Source: Phymorhynchus buccinoides (Eukaryota > Mollusca > Gastropoda > Neogastropoda > Raphitomidae). From it: a DNA stretch of 64,000 bases. The stretch spans positions 31,471,387 to 31,535,386 of the forward strand of contig CM065686.1 in NCBI GenBank assembly GCA_017654935.2, in the 5' to 3' direction. The notes under the pieces were generated by a model. It did no database searches, had not been told where the DNA came from, and saw only the letters and a list, made by a program, of their open reading frames with translations. The stretch's first letter is position 1; every line of letters starts with the position of its first letter. Below, one piece after another: positions 24,875-36,800 of the stretch. The translations under genes were made by a program, and so were the position numbers.

Positions 24875-27800
24875 TACATGACAATGAAGCCCAGTATATT
24901 GTCCTCAATGATGTTCTGATCCACAGAGTAACACACACACACACAACACACACACACACACACACTTACATGACAATGAAGCCCAGTATATTGTCCTCAA
25001 TGATGTTCTGATCCACAGAGTAACACACACACACACACTTACATGACAATGAAGCCCAGTATAAAGTCCTCAATGATGTTCTGATTCACAGAGTAACACA
25101 CACACACACATACATGACAATGAAGCCCAGTATATTGTCCTCAATGATGTTCTGATCCACAGAGTAACACACACACACTTACATGACAATGAAGCCCAGT
25201 ATATAGTCCTCAATGATGTTCTGATCCACAGAGTAACACACACACACACACACTTACATGACAATGAAACCCAGTATATTGTCCTCAATGATGTCCTGAT
25301 CCACAGAGTTGGCACTGCTGATACTCAGCACATGGTGTAACAGGGTCATGGCTGCACAAGAAAATAAAACCATCATGTCAACACTCAACAGCTATAATCT
25401 TACTCACAGAAAGCCAATGAGGGGCCGCTTTCATATAAAACATGATGCCAGTCAAATCAAAATCTAAAACATTCTCCACACTTTAAAAAAAAAAAAAGGG
25501 GGGGAGGTGGTGACACCCTCCTCATGTGGATTAAGATTAAGATTATAGCCCCGTCGACAACTAAGGCCATGTCAGGGCTGTCAAATCTTACCTCTCAGGT
25601 GGATGCAGCCAAACTGTCACAGAGATAAGTCTTAGTGACGACAATATCGTCGGTTAAATGAAAAAAACCTTGTATCTCGATTCCGCCCAGTTTTGAGTTA
25701 GATACAGTTACTTTCTTCCACCAAAAGCTCGTATCTCTAATGACTTTCTATCTGGGGTAAACCCACTTGTGTAAATAGAAGAAAAACTTGTAAGTCCCAA
25801 ATTCAAATATAGTTAAAATATAATACAAAAACCTTGTATCTTCGTTCTTTTCAAGTTTTTTTTTTTTTAATTGTATAATTTTTTACAAAATGCAGGACTA
25901 AACTCACAATGTCTTAAACAACATATTCATCATAATTAATCAATTGTGGTAAACACAGTTAAATTTAAAAGTTTTTTTCATTTTTCTCAAAATTATCAAA
26001 ATTGAGATACAAGGTTTTTGAATTTCACAGACGATATATCAAATACCAAAATACCAGACTTTCTTGGAAACAGCTACACACCACTTTCTTACAGAGTTAA
26101 ATCCCATACAGAATATAATGATTAGATCACACACGATTTAAACTCAAAATGGCATAGACAGTCTGGGCACAACATAAAGTGCAGAACCAACTAGCTTTCA
26201 AATGTATGCTCAACAAACAAGCCTACAAAATGATTCAAAGATCAAGCATCTTCCACATTGTGAAAGTAAATAGGTCACAGATATTGATGTAAAAAAACAC
26301 ACACACAAAACCTAATTCAAGACCATATGTGACCCGTCAAAACAAAATGAGTCATGTTGTCCCTCGCTCACTTACCCCTACTAGGGGGCAATTTTAGATG
26401 GACAGGGGGTCAAATAATCAATTTTCAGATTTTGATTTATTATTGAACAATAGGTCTTTCTCTACCTCACACAGAAGTACTGAAGTGTACAAATGATCCT
26501 TTCTGTCTTAAAAATGTGTTTTTATTAGAAACATCGGGTTGTTTTGTACACATTTTGAAACTTTCCGGCTGCATTATCTCATTTCGTCGATTCCTTCAGT
26601 GTACGACTTCAAATCTTCATAATTTTGCAACAAACAGTCCGATTTGCAACATCTTTGGTTTGTTGGAAAGCTCTTTCAACGCAGAATGATTTGTTAATAC
26701 ACACGATCAAAACTGACCCCAGGGACATACGACTCATTTTGTGGAGACTGGTCACACATATATACAAAAGCTTCCTGCAACTTATTCTAGCGCAGTTCTA
26801 ACAGACAAAGGGGTGTGGTGATCTCAACAGCACAAGCCAAGCAAAATGCTTTCATGCCCAAGCATTACTTCCATTTTGTGGAGACAGGTCACACATATAC
26901 AAAGCTTCCTCCAACTTATTCTAGCAACCAGTTCTAACACCATATGTGTGGTGTACTCACTGGGCAGCAATGGGATCAGCTTGGTCTTGCTGTCAGAGGC
27001 TTTCATGCCCAGGGACATTACGACAATATTTTGTGGAGACAGGTCACACATATACAAAGCTTCCTCCAACTTATTCTAGCGCAGTTCTAACAGACAAAGG
27101 GGTGTGGTGTACTCACTGGGCAGCACGGGGATCAGCTTGGTCTTGCTGTCAGAGGCTTTCATGCCCAGGGACATTACGACTTATTTTGTGGAGACAGGTC
27201 ACACATATACAAAGCTTCCTCCAACTTATTCTAGCACAGTTCTAACAAAGGGGTGTGGTGTACTCACTGGGCAGCACAGGGCTCACCTTGGTCTTGCTGT
27301 CGGAGGCTTTCATGCCCAGGGACATTACGACTCATTTTGTGGAGACAGGTCACACATATACAAAGCTTCCTGCAACTTATTCTAGCGCAGTTCTAACAGA
27401 CAAAGGGGTGTGGTGATCTCACTGGGCAGCACAGGACCAAGCCAAAGGCTTTCATGCCCAGGGACATTACGACTTATTTTGTGGAGACAGGTCACATGTA
27501 TATAAAGCTTCCTCCAACGTATTCTGGCACAGTTCTCTAACAGACAAATGGGTGTGCAGACCTGTTTACCCTTATAATGAAAAACCCGGAATTTGCAGCA
27601 CCGGAATTCACATGATCTGTACACGACTGATAAAGCGGTTTCTTCTTCTTCTCATGCCCAGGAACATCGGCGTCGATTTTCAATATTGTGGATTTCTTGG
27701 CTCAATTTTGCCAGAAAAGTTTTATTAGTAAATTCAGTCACTAATTCTTAGTCAATTTTAGTATAAAACAAGCTGGAAAAAGCAAAATACCTGGAAATGT

Positions 27801-30800
27801 CCACGATGGGACAGAGAAAAATCACTCGGCCGCGGATCGGCGGATGCCAAGTTGCTTTCATGCGCCATCGCGATCAATTACGACTTCATTTTCCGTTGAA
27901 AACTTCAAAATTCTCACATCATCGTATTTTCCAGTGATAAGCTAATCTAAATTGACTCATTTCAACTAATTACAATCTCTACCATTAAAAAACTGCCTGG
28001 AAAGCTCTTCGAATCGACAGTAAAAGTCTGGCCGCCATTTGCTCAGTCCCGAAATAGATCGACCAAAATAAAAACATTATTTCACCCCTTTAACCAATGA
28101 AAATGCAGCATTTAATGCATGTGACGTCAAGCACAACCCCTTTTCTGATGACGTACCGTGTTATATACACGTTTCGGTCAACCCTTGCGTCTTTTGTACG
28201 AACGGAAACAAATAATAGAGGTTTTTCGAAATCCCGGAATTTTCAGCGTTCACCCGGAATTTACTATTTTACCCGGAATTTTAGCAAATTTCCGGAATAA
28301 TTCCGGCAAAACCGGAACGGTAAACAGGTCTGGGTGTGGTGTACTCACTGGGCAGCACAGGGCTCAGCTTGGTCTTGCTGTCGGAGGCTTTCATGCCCAG
28401 GGGCAGACACGACTCATTTTGTGGAGACAGGTCACATGTATACAAAGCTTCCTCCAACTTATTCTCAAGCACAGTTCTCTAACAGACAAAGGGGTGTGGT
28501 GTACTCACTGGGCAGCACGGGAATCAGCTTGGTCTTGCTGTCGGAGGCTTTCATGCCCAGGGGCAGACACGACTCAGGGAGGGAAGGAGCTGCAACACAC
28601 CATGCGAAACAATCATAGTAAAACACAACTGTCTCATCTTTCTATCTTCTTTTTAATTATTATTCACTTCACAGAATTTCCCGTCTGTTCCATTCTGCGG
28701 CTTCCATGTAATTTCCCGTCTGTCTCTTTGTTCAACTTCAGTACTACAATTTCATATCTATCTTCTATTCTAGTCCCTTTCTCCTATTTCAAGTTCAATC
28801 CAATTTCTTATCAGTCCCATTCTCCATCTTCAATCCTGCTTCCCATTCTCCATCTTCAATCCTGCTTCCCATTCTCCATCTTCAATCCTGCTTCCCATTC
28901 TCCATCTTCAATCCTGCTTCCCATTCTCCATCTTCAATCCTGCTTCCCATTCTCCATCTTCAATCCTGCTTCCCATTCTCCATCTTCAATCCTGCTTCCC
29001 ATTCTCCTCTTCAATCCTGCTTCCCATTCTCCATCCTGCTTCCCACTTCAATCCTGCTTCCCATTCTCCAACTTCAATCCTGCTTCCCATTCTCCATCTT
29101 CAATCCTGCTTCCCATTCTCCATCTTCAATCCTGCTTCCCATTCTCCATCTTCAATCCTGCTTCCCATTCTCCATCTTCAATCCTGCTCTCCCCATTCTC
29201 CAATCTTCAATCCTGCTTCCCATTCTCCATCTTCAATCCTGCTTCCCATTCTCCATCTTCAATCCTGCTTCCCATTCTCCATCTTCAATCCTGCTTCCCA
29301 TTCTCCATCTTCAATCCTGCTTCCCATTCTCCAACTTCAATCCTGCTTCCCATTCTCCATCTTCAATCCTGCTTCCCATTCTCCATCTTCAATCCTGCTT
29401 CCCATTCTCCATCTTCAATCCTGCTTCCCATTCTCCATCTTCAATCCTGCTTCCCATTCTCCATCTTCAATCCTGCTTCCCATTCTCCATCTTCAATCCT
29501 GCTTCCCATTCTCCAACTTCAATCCATTCTCCATCTTCAATCCTGCTTCCCATTCTGATTCTCCATCTTCAATCCTGCTTCCCATTCTCCATCTTCAATC
29601 CTGCTTCCCATTCTCATTCTCCATCTTCAATCCTGCTTCCCATTCTCCAACTTCAATCCTGCTTCCCATTCTCCAACTTCAATCCTGCATTCTCCCTTCA
29701 ATCCTGCTTCCCATTCTCTTCAATCCTGCTTCCCATTCTCCATCTTCAATCCTGCTTCCCATTCTCCAACTTCAATCCTGCTTCCCATTCTCCAACTTCA
29801 ATCCTGCTTCCCATTCTCCAACTTCAATCCTGCTTCCCATTCTCCAACTTCAATCCTGCTTCCCCATTCTCCAACTTCAATCCTGCTTCCCATTCTCCAA
29901 CTTCAATCCTGCTTCCCATTCTCCAACTTCAATCCTGCTTCCCATTCTCCAACTTCAATCCTGCTTCCCATTCTCCAACTTCAATCCTGCTTCCCATTCT
30001 CTGACTTCAATCCTATTTCCCATTCTCTGACTTCAGTCCAATTTCCCACCAGTTGCATTTTCCTACTTCTGTCTAATTTCCCATTTGTCCTTTACTCCAA
30101 ATTCAATTTAATTTCCAAATGTCCCATTCCGGCAAATATTATTTTGTTCTATTTATTATTTCAGATGATTTTCTAATTTACATCTGCTTGTTTTTTTGTT
30201 CTTCTGCCATTTAGACTTCTGCATGATGCAACTGCCCAAAATAAAAATAAACAAAACTGAAATGTAGGGGTACGGGGGCCGCCCAGGCCCTAGTGGGGTA
30301 CAGGGGCAGAGCCCAGGTGGGGGGGGGTAACACCCCCTCTGAAGCTGAAGGAAATATACAACTATGGTGATAGGCACGCGTACAAGATGCATAGAATCCA
30401 CAAACCTCCAATTTTGAAGAGTTTGATTTCGTTGAACTTGATGTCGAAGGTATGGGGGTACAGGTTTCCGTTGACGCCATAGAAATAATCGCGAATCTTC
30501 ATGTCGCGGGCCTCTGCTCTGGCATGCTGAGAACGTTCCACAACCTGCGAACAAACATCAGCCATCTCCGTCATTGTGATGAGGCGATTGAAAATCACTA
30601 AAAAAGCAAGAGTATGGAAAAAAGCTATAAAAAAAACCCTCAAAACTCAAACCTTCACATTCATCACACAGAGTGACATACATGAAACAACATGAGGAAG
30701 GGTGATAAACATGATTACAGTAGATAGAGCATACTTGAAAAAAGACAACCAGAAACATTTGGCTTGGTTGCCCTTACATTCATTTTGAAGCAATTAATAA

Positions 30801-33800
30801 AAGAAGAATTACCATATTTTACTGACTATAAGGTGATACTTTTCCCCAGATTGATACCCCTGCGCCTTATAATGTGACTGATAATATAGCAAGAAAGGGT
30901 AGTAACAACATCTGAATTTGGTGTTAAAATTGGGGGGTGCGCCTTATAATCAGGTGCGCCTTGTAGTCAGTAAAATACGGTATATTACCTGCTGGGAAAG
31001 AAACGTAAGGGTGTGGATGGTGCTGCATTGGCTCAGACACACTCCTTTTCCAGAAGGGGAGCCCAAATTTGGCAACAAATACTATACAATACAAAGCAGA
31101 TGAATGATAGACGCCATGTCCTACCCCTCCAGACTTGGGCAGGAGGAGGATCTCACAAAGTCTGACATGTAGTAGAACTTCAGCTAGTTGTAGTCTGCTA
31201 CAATTCATTACAACACAATATATAATTTACAAAACAATACAATACAATGCAAAACAGATGATTTTTCACGCCATGCCCTACCCCTCCAGACTTGGCCAGG
31301 ACGACGATCTCAACGATCGTTATGTATGTTTTGCTTGTGTGCATGGCTGGAGTGATTTTTTTATATTTTTTTAATAATTCAAAATCGTTGCGATGCGAAT
31401 CAGCCAATGCTGTGATCTTACCCCTCCCGATTTGGGCAGAAGGACAACCTTGACGAAGTCTGGCATGTCTCCCTTCAGCTGGTTGTAGAGGCGCTCCTGG
31501 TCCAGCACCACGATGATGTCCACCTCGAAGGAGCCCGCCGTGTGCTTCAGGGCGTCGTAGCCAGCACCCCTCACCCACCCGCCCGTGTTGATCACCATCC
31601 CGCTGGAGTTTACTGCAAAACAATAGGAATTGTTCGGAAATAATTAAGGGGAGTAATTCCAAGGTGTATGTGAATGATCCCGCCTAACCGAAACATTGAC
31701 TTAAACATTAATATACATCATACAGTGGTAAACGTTTTCAGATTCACTTGGCTCTGATTGCGTCATTTAGATGAACATAAATAAGTGCCATAAAGGCAGT
31801 GAAGGGGCGAATTTTCTGGATTTTTATTTTGTTTTTGAAAACAAAAACTATGCAATTGAACTAAAAAGCATCAAAACGCTACACTGACACAAGCACATGA
31901 AGGTGAAATAAACACGGCGAATAAAACCAAATTTACGTCTTTAAAAAGACTTTGACGAGGTGAATACAATACACTAAACTTAACAATGACAGTAGTGAAT
32001 GGATGACTATGCTCAGAAATTGAAAAAACATTGTCTGCTAAAACGTGGAAGTGACGACACAGAACTTGAATGTCAAGGAAGTACTCGATTGATGCCAATG
32101 TCAATGCGCTCATGTTGGGCGCATGAACTGAACGCACGTGTGTCAAACTGTACCTTTCATTGATTTCCTCAGCAAGACTCTATACTTAAGAATGGCTGCA
32201 AAACTCAAAAGATTTAAGTCCAACAATCACAAAAAGTCTAAAAATAAACAAGAACGACATCGAACCCCAATCAGTTTTATAACTAATTCTTGTGTTGACG
32301 TCACAGTTCTTTCCTTCTGCGTCATAGGTAATGTGCGTCATGTCTGAAATGTTCTCAAATACACCTCGAGTTGGAATTTGATGAACAAGATGGCATCAAA
32401 AGCACCACTTCAAACAAAACATTCTTTCAATTGTGGCTTCAGGTGACTTGGAGACGAAAAAGATTTAGCAAAAAAAGGTGAGAGAACCGTATTTTCCAAA
32501 CTACAGTAGTCAACAAAAGCATATTTTTCGCTGATAGCCGATTTGAAATGATTTATCAGCAAAAATACCCTGAATCAACCCTTTAATAGTAGCCGTCGCT
32601 TGGTGTGTTTGATTAGATGGGCATGACAAAGAACACAGTGCGTCATTCTAAAATTGTTGACATTTATATTTACGTCACATTTTGTAAAGTTCGATCAGTT
32701 TGTGACCACTTGTAATCACCCCTCATTTCACTAAAAAAAAATTTTGCAAGTCGTTCACTCGCATCCTGGTTTTTCTCTGACGCCATGGTTACTATGGTTT
32801 GTCCCTCTCTGGTCGAGGTAAACAACTCTAATTTTCACGAAGTTCTCTCCTCAATTTTTTTCTCTCCGAAAATCGTCTATTGTATCAATGCATCAGTGTC
32901 TTCATCACAGGACATGGTAGTTGAAAACAATATATTTGAAAATAAACCTATCAGGCATCAGAATACTCCAGAGTCCAATCCGCGGACGAACAACACTCGC
33001 CATGACTCGGAGTCGACATCGAGTCGGACCCCACAAAACTCTAGTCCGCAGTCGGCATCATTGCGATCATTCGCTACCCGTTTTATCGCGGAAAAGTTCT
33101 AAGTTCTCACACCATCGTAGTCTCCCGTGATCATATCCTCTAAATCGACTCATTTAAAACCCAAATCACAATCACTGTCATCAAAACAAACTCTGAAACA
33201 GTGAAAGTAAGAGTCTAGAGAGCTCTAAACTCGGAAGAAAAAACAAACATGGCCGCGATTTTTCGTTTCCGAAGGCGCAGTATGAAAACAAACCGTTTAA
33301 GAATACCATTTCAGAATAAGATCGCGCTGCCTCATGAAGTACAAACCGCGGCCGGCAGTGCCAAAACCGCGGCCAGTGGCTACCAAAACCGCAGAAATCC
33401 GTGGGCCGATTTGATGCCTGACCTATATCAGAGTCTGCCACCAATACAGGGCTACTTTTTACATGCTTCACCCAGCCCCTTTCCAACCTGCCATTCCAAG
33501 TCTACATCACATATCAAACATATCTACTCTACTATTTCCACCCTTTGACTTTGAACAAACTTTGAGAAAATGGATTACATTTCGCAAACTTCTGGAAATA
33601 ATTGTTTCTTCAACTCTCGGTTGAAAAGTCTGTGTATATGATTCAGACTTAGGCTGCACTATCATTTTTTGGCCCTCCAACAGTCGCCATATTTGTTTTA
33701 CGGCTGTAGGAAGTACCGTAGAATTAGCGCTACACCTGCAACCCAAAAGTAAAAAGCTAGAAACGAGGCTGTTGAGGTCTCTAGTTCAGTAGTCGACAGC

Positions 33801-36800
33801 CTACCTGTATTCATTTTGATGCACAGATGTGCATCTCTGACACTCAAAACTCCTATCTGACTCACTGGGTTTCAGACCAAAATTTCACCTGATGCGCAGA
33901 ATTTTTTTTCTTCTTCAAAAAATGACTCCAAAATTATGAAAAGCAATCCCTAAGATTTCCAGGTGACATGTACAAATTTAGAGACATATATTGCGGACTG
34001 GTTCTGACCCCCTGATTCTGAAGATAGAATGAACACAGGCCAGGAGCGGGGAAAGGATAAGCAAGTAAGAAGTTAATAATACAGAGGAACCTCCCTTATA
34101 AGACCCCTCCCTTATAAGACCTCATTTTGGATGATTTTTAAAGGTCTTATAAGGGAGGTTCTACTGTAATAATAATAATAATAATGATAAAACCAGAGCC
34201 TGCTTGACCTCTCTGGCTCTGCTCGCTGCGGATGTTGATGACCTCGGCCATGCGCGATATGAGCGTGTTGAAGAGGGTGACGTTGTCGGCGGGGCTCTTG
34301 TGGCCAAAGTGGAACACCAGCGGCGCCGTCCTCACGTAGCCCTCCACCACGTCCGCCGTGTGCTCCAGAACCAAGGCGCTCAGCGTCCCTGGCACCGACA
34401 CCTGGCCCTGCAGGGTACACTGATGTCTTTAGTTTAGTTTTACACAAACCTGGCCCTGTAGGGTACACTGACGTCTTTACTTTAGTTTTACACAAACCTG
34501 GCCCTGCAGGGTACACTGACGTCTTCACTACAGTTTCATAGATTCTTAAGTACTGACATCTGGATGGAGCTTCACAAGAGTGGCTGCTCGAAACAGTTCA
34601 CATAATTCGGCGAAAAAAGTCTAAGAAACACCATCATTTGCCTAAAACTTTGTGAGTGTTAACACTCTAGCTTGCGAGATTGATCACAGCAAACTATCAG
34701 TTGACCCTAATAGGAGCAATAAAACTTTTTTTTTTAACTTTCGGTTGTTTTTATTTCTCAGAACAGCATTTTGCAAAAACAAATAAACATAACCTGCCTT
34801 AGGGTATGAGCACATACACGCGAAAACCCATGTGCATATCCCATCCACTTTCTGCAAATTAAGTAAAACTAAAAAGAAAGAAAGGAAGAAGCAGAAGGGA
34901 TATATGCAGATGCGTTTTCTGTGTATATGTGCACGCTCCTTCCTATTTCTTATTTCCAGATTTTAAAAAATTTATTTTGGATTGCGCATGGATTTCCATA
35001 TGGAACTTGCGTACAGCCTAACATGGTAACAACAGTCATTTCTATTTTGTTTGATTTATTAAAGTAGCGAAGCTTAGCCTTTCCTCTCTCACAAGAAATA
35101 CCCAAAGTACCTAACCGACATCCTAACAGTCATTTCTATTTTGTTTGATTTATTAAAGCAGCAAAGCTTAGCCTTTCCTCTCTCACAAAAAACACCCAAA
35201 GTACCTAGCCGACGTCCCAACAGTCATTTCTATTTTGCTTGATTTATTAAAGCAGCAAAGCTTAGCCTTTCCTCTCTCACGAAAAACACCCAAAGTACCT
35301 AGCCGACGTCCCAACAGTCATTTCTATTTTGCTTGATTTATTATAGCAGCGAAGCTTAGCCTTTCCTCTATGACCAGAAACACCCAACGCACCTAGCCGA
35401 CGTCCTAAGTCATTTCTATTTTGTTTGATTTATTAAAGCAGCGAAGCTTGGCCTTTCCTCTCTCACGAGAAACACCCAACATACCTGACCGACGTCCAAG
35501 TCGCAGAGGATGGGGGAGCGGCCGCAGCGCACGGCGTAGTTGACCAGCAGGCGACACAGCGTGCTCTTTCCCGTGTCGGTGGGACCCACCACCAGCATGC
35601 GCGGGCCGCGCGTCTCCTCCAGGTCGGCCTTCTGCCGCATCTGCTCCATGGCGGCGTGTGTGTTGAGGTACATGGTCATGGGTGTCTCCTTGGAGATGTA
35701 GGCCACCTCCGTCTTGCCCCGCAGGTGAAAACACGTTAAGGAACACACACAGAACTGCTACAACTTCATGCAATTGTATTTTTCTTTCGCTGACCCGTCT
35801 TCTGAGTCGTACAAGTTGGCATTGCCCCCAGGCTGCTCATTCCGATTCCTGACTCACAACTACAGCCCGGTTTGTCAGGTCATAGAATCGAAAACCAACA
35901 GTCCTAAGGGAGCGAATCTATGTTAGGTCGTCAAGGGGCAACCACCAGTGGAGACACTGCATAGTTGCTGAGTCACTTTGGCGGAGTGCAGTAAAGTATG
36001 TTCTGATCTAAGATACATGTATAAGCAGAACATAAAGCCCCCTAATGTTTTAGTCGCTGAGCCAGTGTGAGTGAGGTCCTCCTCAAAGGATGCCACCACA
36101 TTCGTCCAATGACAGCTCTCATGAACATAGTGATCCCCAAGAACACAGACTGGGTTGGTAATTGGTGATTTAAAGTCTATCCCTAGCTTTTCATTTTGAC
36201 TTTTCGACACAATCTGAATCAGCAAATTCATTTTGACACAATCTAATAGTAATTAGCAAATTCATTGAGTTCATAAAAACCTTGATAAAACAACACAATA
36301 TACCAGATATATTCAATCAAATAACAAAGGAACATACTACAGCTTCAATTTAAATATAAAGTAAAAATCGCTTTTAGTCGAAATTGAAGGGACTGAAATT
36401 TTATTTTGACATAAGCCAATATTTTTAGTTAAAAAGATTTTTCAACAAAGAGATTATTAATATTATACTGGGATCAGGATTCCCAGGTTTGGAACATGAA
36501 ACAAAAAAAGGACCTTTAAAGGACTTATAAGGATCTCAAAAGATTGTAAAAGGACCTTCGCCAACCTGACTGTTCATGATAGAATGCCTGTATATGCCAA
36601 TTGTTGACCAAGACCACAATGTAGTGAACATAAATTTGCACAATCATGTCTTAAAGCCGACATTCAAATACGCATGGAATGAATCACTACATCTTGGTAC
36701 GGTGCGGAAAGACTCACACAGCTTGTAATGAGTTGTCTGCTCTGATCTGTGGCACCGACAACTTTGTATACTGACAGTTTTTTTAATTTTCATAAATCTT

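Noticed and set aside
27650..27668. CATGCCCAGGAACAT inside the 776-bp element as another exon-8 copy
   Set aside because: Only about 14 bases resemble the exon and the flanks do not; likely chance.
28158..29558. 466-codon plus-strand open frame
   Set aside because: It runs antisense through CLP1 exon 8 copies and the 26-bp minisatellite; 26 bp is not a multiple of three and the open frame reflects lack of stop codons in the repeat.
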